Shown piece after piece: positions 26,889-36,389 of a DNA stretch of 64,000 nucleotides (position 1 is its first letter; each line of letters begins with the position of its first letter). The notes beneath the pieces are model-generated. The model saw only the letters and a program-made list of their open reading frames with translations, had not been told where the DNA came from and did no database searches. This DNA is from an uncultured Clostridia bacterium. Its GTDB lineage: Bacteria > Bacillota > Clostridia > Oscillospirales > Ruminococcaceae. Position numbers and translations under genes: made by a program. The stretch covers positions 91,804-155,803 of the forward strand of contig CAOKWH010000001.1 of the NCBI GenBank assembly GCA_948473085.1, given 5' to 3'.

Positions 26889-27284
26889 ATATGTACTCTC
26901 CATCTGGCAGCCAGGCCGGATACCTTCGGAGCCTGCCGCCAACTGTTTCTGTCATGTTTCGATATATAGTTTTATATTAACATATTTTTCTCTGCTTGGC
27001 ACTATAAATCTTACATCTTTTTCTCTGTTTACAGATTGGTAAAATAAAGAAACCAGAGGAAAAAGTTAAAAAATCCACGGAACCGGACAAAATTGGAAGA
27101 AATTTGCTGAAATAAAAAACTCTGCCCCGCTTGGAGCTTAGAAAACCGGTGTGCAGCCAGCCACAAGCACAATTAAGCATAAAATAGCCGCCACCGGTTT
27201 GCACGCCTGTAGGACAATGAGAAAAAGGCACCAATCTACAATAGCGGCTTTATAAGGCGGCTTGGCCGGACCGCCGGACAAAAA
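26889..27284. other. Intergenic region between rlmB and addA, no gene seen
   Basis: About 400 bp, AT-rich near rlmB. It must hold the rlmB promoter, but no clear -35/-10 pair stands out. Short GC-rich inverted motifs near 27255-27280 (GGCGGC, CCGGACCGCCGGAC) are not convincing. I see no conserved RNA or small gene. Confidence 0.5.
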
Positions 27285-27331
27285 ATTAGGGAGAGCCAGA
27301 GAGAAAAAGAATCTCCTCCCTGGCTCTTTTT
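27285..27331 (-). terminator. Probable terminator of addBA
   Basis: On the minus strand AGAGCCAG pairs with CTGGCTCT around a long loop with extra pairing, followed by CCCTAATTTTTT, 19 bp past the addA stop. Confidence 0.6.
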
Positions 27332-27349
27332 TGAATCTTCTTATACACA

Positions 27350-30300
27350 CTACAAATCCAGCGCAATCTCCACCTCCCGGCCCAGGTGGAAGGACCAAAG
27401 CAGGCACTGCCGCACCGGTACCCCCAAAGCCTGGGAGAGCAGCCGGCCATACAGCCCCAGCTGCACCCGGTACCGGGCCGCCAGCTCCTCCGGGGAGCCG
27501 ACCCGGTCGGTTTTGTAATCCAGCACAACGGCAGAGCCATTTTCCTGGAAGATACAGTCCGCCACCCCCTGCACAGTGGTGCGGCAGCCGTGTAATTCTG
27601 CCTGGGCCAGGCCGTGAAGCGCCTCCTCCCCAATGACAGCCAGGAAGCGGTATTCCCGCCACACCTGCTCCGCCCCGGCAATGCGCCGATAGAGCGGAGA
27701 GGAGAAAAAGGCGGCTATGCGCCGAATATCCATGCTTTCCCCCTCCTCCGGGGTGAGAAAGCGCTGCTGTACCAGCCGCTGCACCTCGGCGGCGGCATTC
27801 CGGGCAGCAGCAGGATAGTCACAGAACTGCATAAAGGTATGCACGGCACTGCCCTTTTCCGCCGGTGTAAGGCCCTGCTTATATAAAAAGGCCGGGCGGG
27901 CGGCAAACCGCCGCTTCTCGGCCACCCCCAAATCCTCCGCCAGGTGGGAGATGGCAAACTTGGAGGAAATCAGGGTAGCCTGCTGGTGAGGATAGCAGTA
28001 ATCCAGTGCTGCCCGCAGCTGCTCCACCAGTTTGGGGTCAGCCGGGGGCAGTGGAGGTGCTTCCGCCGCCTCTGTGGCGGCTGTATCGGCTGCATCAGCC
28101 AACACCACCTGAAACTGCCCCCCTTCCAGTGAACCGCCGGTGTACAGATCTGCCTCCAGCCGCAGCGGCTCCCCATCCTGGTGATGCAGCAGCGCCATTG
28201 TCACCCAATCCAGATAGGAGGAGGCCTTGCCCGCCCGGAGCACCGGAACCCGGCCCCCCTCCAGCGGGACATGCAGCCCCGCTATATATTTTCCCAGCTC
28301 CCCCCGGGGAGCGCCCACCAAAATCAGGCGTTCCTTGGCCCGGGTGAGGGCTACATACAGCATGCGCAGTTCCTCACTGCGCAGCTCCCGCTCCAACCGT
28401 GCCCGCACCGCTGCCAGCGGCAGGGTGCCATATTCCAGCCGGCGCTGCGGGTCCCGGCGGCGGCAGGCAAAGCCCAGCTCGGTGTGCAGCAGGGCCGGGG
28501 CATTCAGATCCATTGTGTTAAAGCTCTTGGCACAGTCGGCCAGAATAACCACCGGGAACTCCAACCCCTTGGACTTGTGGATGCTCATAACAGCCACGGT
28601 GTCCTCCCCGGCAGCAGTGACACTTCCCTCGGCCAGGTCCCCGCCGGTCTCCTCCAGGCGGTCCAACAGCCGCACAAAGGCAGGCAGGCCGCCATACCCC
28701 CGGGCCTCGTAGTCGGCGGCATATTCCGGCAGCAGCCGGAGATTTTGCAGGCGCTTCTCCCCCCGCTCCATCCCCCGGGCCACCGCTTCAAAGCCGGTGC
28801 AGTCGTATAGCTCGGTGATAAGCTGGCTCACCGGCAGCCCGGCGGACAGCGCCCGCAGACGCTGCAGCAGCTTTAAAAACGCCCCGGTTTTTTCATCCTT
28901 CCCGGCGTGCAGCACCAGACAGGCATACAGGGAGCGGCGGCGGTCCTCCAGGCGGATTTCCGCCAGCTCGTCCGGGGTGAAGGCAAACAGCGGCGACAGC
29001 ATGGCGGCGGCCAGCGGCACATCCAGCAACGGGTTATCAATGGCCCGGAGCAGCGCCGTTACGGCCGAAATCTCCCGGCTGTACAAAAATCCGGCACTGC
29101 CATCCCCCCTGCCACCAATGCCCCGCTGCTCCAACGCCTTGACATAGAGGTTGGCCTTCTCCTTCACCGAGCGCAGCAGGATGCAAATATCCCCTGGGCG
29201 CACCGGGCGCAGCGCGCCGTCCCGGTCGGTGACCTGATAGCCCTCCCGGAGGAGGCGTTCCACCAGCCCGGCAATATATTCGGCCTCCTGCTCCCGGGAG
29301 GGAAGCGCCGATTCCGCCCGGCGCAGCAGGTGCAGTTCACAGCCGGTGCCGGAGGCGTCGGGATAGCTGGCCCCAGGCAGGAGCTGCTCCCCCAGGCAGT
29401 AATCCACATCCCCCACCGCCCGGCTCATCACCTGATCGAACAGGAAGTTCACCCCTTCGGTAACCTCCCGGCGGCTGCGGAAGTTCTGGGAGAGGCTGAT
29501 GCTCACCGGCCCATCGGCAGCAGCCGGATAGGGCGGGAACTCCTGCTTTTTTTGCAGGAAGATGTCCGGGTTGGCCTGCCGGAAGCGGTAGATGCTCTGT
29601 TTAACATCCCCCACCATGAACAAATTCCTGCCCTCATCCGAAACACAGGAAAAAATCATGTCCTGCACGGCGTTTGTATCCTGATACTCATCCACAAACA
29701 CCTGCCGGTAGTGCCGGGACAGCTCCTCGGCTTTTTCGGTAGGCCGGCAGCCGCCGCAGCCGTCCGGTTCGGCCAGCAGCCGGATGGCCAGGTGTTCCAG
29801 GTCGGAAAAATCCAGGGCGTTTTTCTCCCGCTTGCGCCGGGTAAAGGATTCATCAAACTGCCGGGTGAGGGCAAACAGCTTTTCCACAATGGGATAGAGC
29901 GCCGCCCGGTCCTCCTCGAACTCCTCCCGGGTGCAGACAATCAGCCCGGCGGCAATTTCGGCCAACAGCTCCTTCCCCTGGTCCCGCAGGGCAGTGGCAT
30001 AGGCCTTCTTCTCCTCGTCCTCATACCCCCGCAGGGCGCCAAAACGGGGTGGCGCCAGCCCGGTTACAGCTGCCCGGGCGCCGTTCCAGTCCCCGGCCTC
30101 CAAACAGCCGGCCAATTCCTGCGCAGCCCGGTTTAGATACCGGATATTATCGCCATAGGCTTTGGACAGCTTTTCATCCCCTTCCAGCAGGGTGGCAGCC
30201 TGTTCCAGCACTTGGGCAGCAGCGGCAGCCCTGCCTTTGGCCTGCTCCAACAGCTCCTGGCCCCAAAGTGTCTGCTCCAAGGGGGTGGAAGCGGCATACA

Positions 30301-30895
30301 GCGCCAGCTTTTCTTCCATCCACTGAAGATAGAAGGGATGGGCCCGCACAAAGTCGTACAGGCGCAACAGGGTTTCCACCAGACGGCGGTCGCCGCGCTC
30401 CTCGGCCAGCAGCTCCACCAGCCCAATAAAGCCCGGTTCCTCCTTGGCATACTCCTCCTCAATCAGTTCGGCGGCGGCCTCCTGCCGCCAGATGCTCAGC
30501 TCCCGTTCATCCGCAATGCGAAAGCCGCTTTCAACCCCCAGCTGCTGGAAGTTCTCCTTTACCAGCCGTTGGCAGAACGCGTGCACGGTGCTGATATCCG
30601 CCTTTTGCAGCAGAATCAGCTGCCGGGCCACCGAATGATCCCCCGGCCGGGCCTGCTGCACCGCCCGGAGCTTGGCGGCAATGCGCTCCCGCATCTCCTC
30701 AGCAGCAGCCCGGGTATAGGTGACAATGAGCATCCGGTCGGCATCCACCGGCTGCTGCTCGTCAAAAATCAGCTGAACCACCCGTTCGGTGAGCACCGCT
30801 GTCTTGCCGCTGCCCGCGCCGGCGGACACCAAAATCCCCGGATTCCGGGCGGTGATGGCCGCCAGCTGCTGGGGTGTCCATGTTACAGTTCCCAT
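27350..30895 (-). CDS. addA: ATP-dependent helicase/nuclease subunit A (AddA)
   Basis: 1181-residue UvrD-like SF1A helicase with a C-terminal RecB-family nuclease. With AddB it resects double-strand breaks until it meets Chi, then makes 3' single strands for RecA. Walker A VSAGAGSGKTAVLTERVV is near residue 20, helicase motif II in QVFVDEYQDTNAVQD, later motifs MSIHKSKGLEFPVV and YVALTRAKERLIL, and nuclease motif AVVLDYKTDRV close to the C-terminus. Length is normal (B. subtilis AddA about 1230). Its start overlaps the addB stop by 13 bases, so the subunits are translationally coupled. Confidence 0.97.
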   Translation of the reverse strand: MGTVTWTPQQLAAITARNPGILVSAGAGSGKTAVLTERVVQLIFDEQQPVDADRMLIVTYTRAAAEEMRERIAAKLRAVQQARPGDHSVARQLILLQKADISTVHAFCQRLVKENFQQLGVESGFRIADERELSIWRQEAAAELIEEEYAKEEPGFIGLVELLAEERGDRRLVETLLRLYDFVRAHPFYLQWMEEKLALYAASTPLEQTLWGQELLEQAKGRAAAAAQVLEQAATLLEGDEKLSKAYGDNIRYLNRAAQELAGCLEAGDWNGARAAVTGLAPPRFGALRGYEDEEKKAYATALRDQGKELLAEIAAGLIVCTREEFEEDRAALYPIVEKLFALTRQFDESFTRRKREKNALDFSDLEHLAIRLLAEPDGCGGCRPTEKAEELSRHYRQVFVDEYQDTNAVQDMIFSCVSDEGRNLFMVGDVKQSIYRFRQANPDIFLQKKQEFPPYPAAADGPVSISLSQNFRSRREVTEGVNFLFDQVMSRAVGDVDYCLGEQLLPGASYPDASGTGCELHLLRRAESALPSREQEAEYIAGLVERLLREGYQVTDRDGALRPVRPGDICILLRSVKEKANLYVKALEQRGIGGRGDGSAGFLYSREISAVTALLRAIDNPLLDVPLAAAMLSPLFAFTPDELAEIRLEDRRRSLYACLVLHAGKDEKTGAFLKLLQRLRALSAGLPVSQLITELYDCTGFEAVARGMERGEKRLQNLRLLPEYAADYEARGYGGLPAFVRLLDRLEETGGDLAEGSVTAAGEDTVAVMSIHKSKGLEFPVVILADCAKSFNTMDLNAPALLHTELGFACRRRDPQRRLEYGTLPLAAVRARLERELRSEELRMLYVALTRAKERLILVGAPRGELGKYIAGLHVPLEGGRVPVLRAGKASSYLDWVTMALLHHQDGEPLRLEADLYTGGSLEGGQFQVVLADAADTAATEAAEAPPLPPADPKLVEQLRAALDYCYPHQQATLISSKFAISHLAEDLGVAEKRRFAARPAFLYKQGLTPAEKGSAVHTFMQFCDYPAAARNAAAEVQRLVQQRFLTPEEGESMDIRRIAAFFSSPLYRRIAGAEQVWREYRFLAVIGEEALHGLAQAELHGCRTTVQGVADCIFQENGSAVVLDYKTDRVGSPEELAARYRVQLGLYGRLLSQALGVPVRQCLLWSFHLGREVEIALDL

Positions 30896-33800
30896 ACCAT
30901 CTGCCCCCCTTCTTCCAACTTTTCAAACACTTCGGCATTTTTCATCCTGACAATCTGGCGCTCCGGCCAGTCCTCCTCCCGGCCACACACGCTGCGATAG
31001 TCGCAGTAGGCACAGGGGGTGCTGCCCTCCCGGCTGGCCGGCAGGGCGGCTATCATCCCCTGATGGAGCAGCCCTGCCATCTCGGTGATGTTCTGTTCCA
31101 GCTTCTTCTTAATCCTTCCCAGCTGGGCGGCTGTGGCAATGGAGGAACTGCTGTCATATCCGCCATCCTTTTTCAGCTTTACCGGGATATATCGGCCCTG
31201 CACCCCCAGCTCCATCGCCTCTATCACCTCCAAATCATCCAGCACCATGCCACTCATACGGTACTGGCTGCGCAGCTCAGCCTCAATCTTCTCCGAGGCG
31301 GTGCCCCGCTCCCCTCGCGCAAACCGGCCGCTGCCGGGCATGTACAGCACACCGGCCTCCTGGGGATGCTCCACCCCCTCTATGCCGTTTTCCCCCAATG
31401 TGAACAGATAGAGGAACATTTGCATATTCAGGCCCTGCACCACCTCGTCCAGGGCAAACTTTTTGGCGCCGGTTTTGTAGTCGATAATGCGGATATAGCT
31501 GCGGCCGCCGTTCTGGTAGAGGTCGATACGGTCCACCTTGCCCTCGATGGATACCATATCCCCCTCCGGGGTCCTCAGCCGCAGCGGCCGGGCGCCCCCC
31601 TCTCCAATGGGGAACTCAAACTCCACCGGGACAAAGGCGCTCTGGGCCAGCTCCCCGGCCAACATGCGCACCAGGCGGAAAATCTGCTCCACCAGGCGAC
31701 CGTACAGATAGTGAAAACGCTTGGGCAGCGCCGCTGCATCCACTGCCTGAGCAGTAATGCGGGCATCGATAATCCGGCGGATTTCCCGGCGCAAGGCGGT
31801 GCTTTCCATCTCCTCCAGCCCAGCGGCACCCTGCTCCCGCAGCAGCTTCTCCAGCACCTCATGCACTACATTGCCCATTTCCAGCGGGCTTAGCTCGGCC
31901 CGCTGCCGGGGCCTGATGCCCAGGCCATAGCGGCAGAAATAGGAATAGGGGCAGCCATAAAACCGGTCAATCCGGGTGGCCGACAGGGTCATATCCCCGC
32001 CAAACAGCCGCCGGGCAACGGCTGGGCTGGCCAGCCTGGCCGAATGGGTGCCAGCTGCCCGGAGGTGCCGCTGCAAATCAAAGTCTGCCCCCACCACCTC
32101 CCGCAGGGCGGCGGTACGGCTACTCTCCTCCTGGGTGGCTGCAGCCAGGCTTTCCAGTGCAGTGGCGGCGTTCACTACAGTGGATAGCCCCAGGGAGTTT
32201 GCCGAGCGCAGCCGGGCGCAGCACAGCTCCGCCGCCTCGGTGATGATCTGGGAGGGGGCGTTCTGCTCCCCACTCAGGCTATTGCGGGGAAAACTGATCC
32301 ACAGGCGTTCGGAGGGGATTGTTACGGCAAAGTAGGCGTAAAACTTCTCCCGCACTGCCTGAATCTCGGCAGTTTGGGAGAGCTCCAACCCGGCGGCAAT
32401 CATCCGCTCCCGCTCGCTATCCCCAAACAGGCCCACCGGACGGGCCGGAGCCGGGAACACCCCGGCAGAAGCCCCGATAACATAGGCGGACCGGATGCCC
32501 CGGGGGCGGATGCGGTCGGCTGTGCCCACAATAACCTGGTCCAGCGTCTGGGGGATACTGCCAATTTCAATGGCGGCGGCACCGGAAAGGAACAGGCTGC
32601 GATAGACCCGCAGCGGCAGCCGCCGGGAACCGATGACAGTGGCCAGGGTGTCCAGCAGGTGCATCACTTCCTCCCAAACCCTGTCCTGCTCATCCAGCCG
32701 GCGGGTCATGCTGTCGTTATCCTCATCGGCGCAGGCGGCTCGGATGTGTTCGGCAGCGCCAATCTCCTCCAGCAGCTGGTACACCCCGGCGGCGAAGGCT
32801 GTGCCATCGGCCTCGGCCAGCGCATGGCGGAACCGCTCCAGCGGAACTATTACCCGGCGGCGGACCGTGTTAATGCGTTCCAGCCGGGCGGCGTCCTCTG
32901 GTGTAAAGGTGTCCCGAAAGCCGTCCGGGTGGTTGGAAAAATCCGCCACCCAATCCCGGCTGCCCACATTCCAAACATAGCAGTAATTTTCTAGCTCGGC
33001 GGCCTCCTCCAACGGGACACCCAGCGCCGCACACTTGGCAAAGCGCAGCACATTCTCGGCCGTAAAGCCCTCAAGGACACAGGCCAACGCCGCTGCTACT
33101 GCCGTGATGGCCGGGGTATTGGCCGCCGACTGGGGCAGGTCGGCAAAGAAGGGGATGCCAAATTTTTGGAACACCCGCACCAACGCAATGCGATAGGGGG
33201 ACATATCCCGGCAGATAACGGCAATCTCATTGTAACGCAGCCCCCGGGTGCGCACATCTTCGGCAATGGCAGCCGCCAGATAAAGGCATTCGTCATACAC
33301 ATCTGCCCCCTGTACCAGGCACAGCGCCTCCCCAGCCGGCGGAACCTCCTCCCGGGGGTGCGGCTGTAAAAAGCCTTGTTCCAGCCGGCGCAGTTCCGGC
33401 GCCAGAAAGCGGCGGGGTTCCCCCAGCAACAGCGGCTCGGCCACTGTGCCGCCGCTCTCCTGCGCCATACGCATCAGGCGGGCCGCGCTCTCCCGGGAGG
33501 CAGAAAAGACGCCCAGGCCATCCTCCCGTTCCTCCAACCCATCACAGGTGAAAGCGGCGCAGACCTCCTGCGCCCCGGCAAGGATAGCCGCCAACATCCG
33601 GTATTCCGCCGCCATAAAGGCGGTGAAGGAATCTACAAAGACGCTCACCCCGCCAAAGAATTCCCGAGGATCCAGCAGGTCCAGCGCTCTTAAGATATTG
33701 TCCTCCCCGTCAATGTAGCTCTCCTCAATCAGCGCCTGGTAGGCGGCATAGATGGTGCCAATGTCTGCCACCTTGCCCCGCAGGGAAGGGGTATCGGAAA

Positions 33801-34221
33801 AATCGGCCTCGGCCAATGCCTCCGGGGTGATACCAGCGGCCTTCAGCTCACCAATTTCCTGAATCATATCCTCAATAAAGCCGGGTTTATCCGCCTGGGC
33901 GGCATACACCTCCAGCGCGCTTCCCACCTCCTGCAAAGCAATACCCATGAGGATACGCCGGCCGGTGTCATCCAGGGTGCGTCCTGCCAGGCCGCCATAG
34001 AACCGGAAGATATTGTCGCACAGCCGGTTAAAGCCCAGCACCTCCACCTGGGAAGAAAGCTGCGGGCCAAAGCGCAGGTAAAGCTCCCGTTCGTTCTCAA
34101 ATGAGAACTGCTCCGGCACCAGCAGAATGGCCCGGCCCCCCTCTCGGAGCGTCTGCTCCATCCGGCTGTACAGTTCCCAGGTTTTTCCGCTGCCAGCCCG
34201 GCCTAAAATCAGCTGAAGCAT
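30883..34221 (-). CDS. addB: ATP-dependent nuclease subunit B (AddB)
   Basis: 1112 residues. Partner of AddA; supplies a second nuclease, an inactive-helicase core that recognises Chi, and a 4Fe-4S cluster. Walker A GRAGSGKTWEL lies at the N-terminus, as in family members that keep it. The iron-sulfur cysteines fit FYGCPYSYFC plus the C-terminal CAYCDYRSVC; nuclease motif IRIIDYKTGAKKF carries the catalytic Asp and Lys. Upstream gene of the addBA pair; no close promoter was recognised. Confidence 0.96.
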   Translation of the reverse strand: MLQLILGRAGSGKTWELYSRMEQTLREGGRAILLVPEQFSFENERELYLRFGPQLSSQVEVLGFNRLCDNIFRFYGGLAGRTLDDTGRRILMGIALQEVGSALEVYAAQADKPGFIEDMIQEIGELKAAGITPEALAEADFSDTPSLRGKVADIGTIYAAYQALIEESYIDGEDNILRALDLLDPREFFGGVSVFVDSFTAFMAAEYRMLAAILAGAQEVCAAFTCDGLEEREDGLGVFSASRESAARLMRMAQESGGTVAEPLLLGEPRRFLAPELRRLEQGFLQPHPREEVPPAGEALCLVQGADVYDECLYLAAAIAEDVRTRGLRYNEIAVICRDMSPYRIALVRVFQKFGIPFFADLPQSAANTPAITAVAAALACVLEGFTAENVLRFAKCAALGVPLEEAAELENYCYVWNVGSRDWVADFSNHPDGFRDTFTPEDAARLERINTVRRRVIVPLERFRHALAEADGTAFAAGVYQLLEEIGAAEHIRAACADEDNDSMTRRLDEQDRVWEEVMHLLDTLATVIGSRRLPLRVYRSLFLSGAAAIEIGSIPQTLDQVIVGTADRIRPRGIRSAYVIGASAGVFPAPARPVGLFGDSERERMIAAGLELSQTAEIQAVREKFYAYFAVTIPSERLWISFPRNSLSGEQNAPSQIITEAAELCCARLRSANSLGLSTVVNAATALESLAAATQEESSRTAALREVVGADFDLQRHLRAAGTHSARLASPAVARRLFGGDMTLSATRIDRFYGCPYSYFCRYGLGIRPRQRAELSPLEMGNVVHEVLEKLLREQGAAGLEEMESTALRREIRRIIDARITAQAVDAAALPKRFHYLYGRLVEQIFRLVRMLAGELAQSAFVPVEFEFPIGEGGARPLRLRTPEGDMVSIEGKVDRIDLYQNGGRSYIRIIDYKTGAKKFALDEVVQGLNMQMFLYLFTLGENGIEGVEHPQEAGVLYMPGSGRFARGERGTASEKIEAELRSQYRMSGMVLDDLEVIEAMELGVQGRYIPVKLKKDGGYDSSSSIATAAQLGRIKKKLEQNITEMAGLLHQGMIAALPASREGSTPCAYCDYRSVCGREEDWPERQIVRMKNAEVFEKLEEGGQMVWEL

Positions 34222-34330
34222 CCTTTTTTCTCCCCTTCCATTCCTGCTGTTTTTACATTCCCCTACAGTTTAACACATTTTTCTCCGGCAATAAACCCCG
34301 CCGCCGGACGAGTGCGGCTATTGGACAGCA

Positions 34331-34362
34331 AAACAGGCCGTCCCAAAGGGACAGCCTGCTTT
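34331..34362 (-). terminator. Terminator of the 233-aa lipoprotein gene
   Basis: AGCAGGCTGTCCC pairs with GGGACGGCCTGTTTT on the minus strand (one mismatch), just past the stop at 34369. Confidence 0.8.
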
Positions 34363-34368
34363 AATCTG

Positions 34369-35070
34369 CTATGGCTTAGTATAAAACTGGAAGCTCTGGG
34401 CGATGGCTTCGGCCTGGGTTTCCTCCACGGCGCCGGGCTGGAAGGCAATGCCCACAACCGCCTTTTGCCGGGTATCATAGGCCAAAATACCCAAGGTGTT
34501 CTGCAGCGGAAGCTCAGCTGTATTCTTTCCCTCCTCGGGGATGGAATAGTCAATCTGCATGATTAACACTTCCCCGGTTCCGGTGTCCTTCACCCGCTGG
34601 CTCAGCTCCCACTGGTACAGGGAGGAGAGGCGCAGGCCGGGGCAGACTGTCTTGTAATAGTCCTCCTGCGGTACTTCATCGGCGGACGGCTCAAACCGGT
34701 TAAAGCCAATATATCCCATCAGCTGCTGGTCGCGGTACAGGTAGAGGATGGAGAAAAATTCCCCGGGCGCCACCGGTTCCTCCACAGCGTCCATCCGCTC
34801 GGCCGTCCAGCCCTGGGGCAGCTCCACTGCGACCGAAACCGGATCGCCCCCGTTGATTTGCTCAATAATGGGCAGTTGGTGGGGATTCTCCTCTGTATAG
34901 GCCGGGAAAACAATCTCCAGTGCCTTACTTTCCAAAGCGGAACTCTGCTCTGGCAACGAGGAGCTTTGCTCCGGCTGGGAGGAAGCCGCACAGCCAGTCA
35001 ATGCCAAAGAGAGGACCAGCGGCAGCAGCCAACCCGCGGGTTTATCCCATTTTCTATCCAATCCAATCAT
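34369..35070 (-). CDS. Lipoprotein of unknown function (233 aa)
   Basis: Begins MIGLDRKWDKPAGWLLPLVL; signal peptide ends in lipobox ALTGC. The mature part opens with a Ser/Glu/Gln-rich linker, then a globular domain with AVELPQGWTAERMD, VAPGEFFSILYLYRDQQLMGYIGFN and NTLGILAYDTRQKAVVGIAF, a pattern of beta strands with a C-terminal helix (ETQAEAIAQSFQF). This resembles small PsbP/LpqN-like folds in outline, but I cannot name a family. I start at 35070, ten bases after GGAGGG, not at an in-frame ATG 27 bases earlier that has no site. A terminator follows. Confidence 0.8.
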   Translation of the reverse strand: MIGLDRKWDKPAGWLLPLVLSLALTGCAASSQPEQSSSLPEQSSALESKALEIVFPAYTEENPHQLPIIEQINGGDPVSVAVELPQGWTAERMDAVEEPVAPGEFFSILYLYRDQQLMGYIGFNRFEPSADEVPQEDYYKTVCPGLRLSSLYQWELSQRVKDTGTGEVLIMQIDYSIPEEGKNTAELPLQNTLGILAYDTRQKAVVGIAFQPGAVEETQAEAIAQSFQFYTKP

Positions 35071-35291
35071 CCGTTCTATTCCCTCCAACCAGTCCATCTA
35101 ACTATACAGGAAAAGCAGAGCCTATCCTATTCTTTCAATCCTAAAGCAGCTATCCGCAGCCCTATACAAAGCGGATTTTCCCTTTAGTGTAGCAGAATAA
35201 GCTGCCCATTGCAAGTTGTTTGGCCCATCCATCGGCAAAGCTACTTTAATTTTTTGTTTGAACATACAGTTTTCGGCAAATTTACCAATAT

Positions 35292-35304
35292 GAACAGTTT
35301 GTTC
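35292..35304. promoter_or_regulatory. Palindrome upstream of the HTH gene
   Basis: GAAC-AGTTT-GTTC, 54 bp before the HTH start. A related GAACATACAGTTT lies at 35260. Possible autoregulatory operator; the five-base centre does not fit the LexA box of Firmicutes. Confidence 0.4.
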
Positions 35305-35357
35305 GTGGAACTGGATAATTTATTTCTATATTCTTCCTATAGAAAGGAGGGATAGTT

Positions 35358-35603
35358 ATGACAAAAACATCGCTGAAGCAGGCGTTTTCGGATGAAATTT
35401 ATCATTCCAGAATGCAGCTGGGGCTCACCCAGCAGCAGGTGGCAGAAGCCGTTTCGGTATCAGTGCGATGGTATCAGCATCTGGAAAAGGGCACCTATCT
35501 GCCCGGTACGGTTGTAATGCTGCGGCTGATCCTCTTTTATGGGATCGATGTTGAGAACTTTCGGGAGTTTGTAGAACTGAACACCCCGGTTTATTACAGA
35601 TAA
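35358..35603 (+). CDS. XRE-type helix-turn-helix protein (81 aa)
   Basis: A single Cro/CI-type HTH: IYHSRMQLGLTQQQVAEAVSVSVRWYQHLEKGTYLPG, then LRLILFYGIDVENFREFV. Helix 3 has WYQ where many relatives have TYS/WISKIE. The ribosome-binding site AAAGGAGGG is strong. Upstream, GAACAGTTTGTTC (35292-35304) is a 13-bp palindrome and could be its own operator. It is convergent with the Spo0A_C-like gene. Target genes unknown. Confidence 0.85.
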   Translation: MTKTSLKQAFSDEIYHSRMQLGLTQQQVAEAVSVSVRWYQHLEKGTYLPGTVVMLRLILFYGIDVENFREFVELNTPVYYR

Positions 35604-35616
35604 ACTCAGTTTAAAA

Positions 35617-35654
35617 AAATGGGACAGCACCTGTATGGAGGCTGTCCCGTTTTT
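35617..35654. terminator. Terminator between convergent HTH and Spo0A_C-like genes
   Basis: GGGACAGC and GCTGTCCC with an AAAAAAA run on one side and TTTTT on the other; works in both directions. Confidence 0.88.
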
Positions 35655-35668
35655 CACTGCCCAGTAAT

Positions 35669-36046
35669 TTATACCTTTACCTCCCTGTCCACCATCTCAT
35701 AAAAGCTGATGCCATACTGCGCATAATAGGCCAGGTAGAGCACCAGGTTCCGCGGCGTGGGCGGGCCCAACGCCCCTGGGCCAATCAGCTGCTCCAACCG
35801 GGCGCGGTCGCCATAATCCCAGCAATCCCGGGTGCGGCGCTCAATGCTGCGGGCGATGGTCTTTACACTTTTGCCCAGTGTACGGGCCACCAGAGGGTAT
35901 ACATCCCGGGAGAGGCGCAGTTCATCCATAGGCACCTGCCGGATAAACAGCAGTTCCCGGGTATACTCCACCGCCAGTGCCAGCGGCCGGATATTGCCGC
36001 CATTGGTGAGCTGTAGTGAGTAGATCAACGCTTCCGATTTCGTCAT
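35669..36046 (-). CDS. Stand-alone Spo0A effector-domain-like DNA-binding protein (125 aa)
   Basis: 125 residues from an ATG with GGTGGAG upstream. The C-terminal two thirds follow the Spo0A_C layout: VYPLVARTLGKSVKTIARSIERRTRDCWDYGDRARLEQLIG, then PTPRNLVLYLAYYAQYG, matching in Spo0A the helices [29 protein letters not shown] and PTNSEFIALIADKL. The receiver domain with its phosphorylated Asp is missing; the N-terminus is only about 30 residues. It could bind 0A-like boxes without phosphorylation control. Several 20-bp-spaced TTGCGACAG-type half-sites lie in the spacer just upstream. Convergent to an HTH gene, divergent from a PerR-like gene. Confidence 0.75.
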   Translation of the reverse strand: MTKSEALIYSLQLTNGGNIRPLALAVEYTRELLFIRQVPMDELRLSRDVYPLVARTLGKSVKTIARSIERRTRDCWDYGDRARLEQLIGPGALGPPTPRNLVLYLAYYAQYGISFYEMVDREVKV

Positions 36047-36091
36047 AATATCTCCACCTTTTGCCATATCTATCTACTATGATAGGACAAA

Positions 36092-36199
36092 TTGCGAGTA
36101 ATTTTGCAATTTGCGACAGAAAACGAAATCCTACGACAGTTTTCGCCCCCACCCCATTACTCTGCCTCTATTATCCCGGAAATAGGGGCAGCTGTCGAC
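36092..36199. promoter_or_regulatory. Phased half-sites between the Spo0A_C-like and PerR-like genes
   Basis: TTGCGAG (36092), TTGCGACAG (36111) and CTACGACAG (36131) are spaced 19-20 bp, about two helical turns, and TGTCGAC occurs at 36193. They resemble the 0A box TTCGACA with small differences. Possible operators for the divergent Spo0A_C-like gene. Confidence 0.35.
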
Positions 36200-36301
36200 G
36201 AACTTATAAGCCAACAGCAAAACTTTTCTTTGCAACTAAGCCAATAAGTTGGGATACCACCGCTTTGTGCCCAAAAATTCGTCACCTTCCCAGTGGATTT
36301 A

Positions 36302-36330
36302 TTGACTTTTTTGGCAGAGTGCAGTATACT
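36302..36330 (+). promoter_or_regulatory. Sigma-A promoter of the PerR-like gene
   Basis: TTGACT and TATACT with a 17-bp spacer. An AT-rich stretch between it and the start (AATAATAACTATATTTA) has weak resemblance to a PerR box. Confidence 0.75.
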
Positions 36331-36389
36331 GATAAAAACAAAACAGGAATAATAACTATATTTAGAAACTTTGTATTAGGTGGTAGGCA

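Noticed and set aside
35292..35304. LexA (SOS) box GAAC...GTTC before the HTH gene
   Set aside because: The centre is five bases; the Firmicutes box has four (CGAACRNRYGTTYG). Kept only as a possible autoregulatory palindrome.
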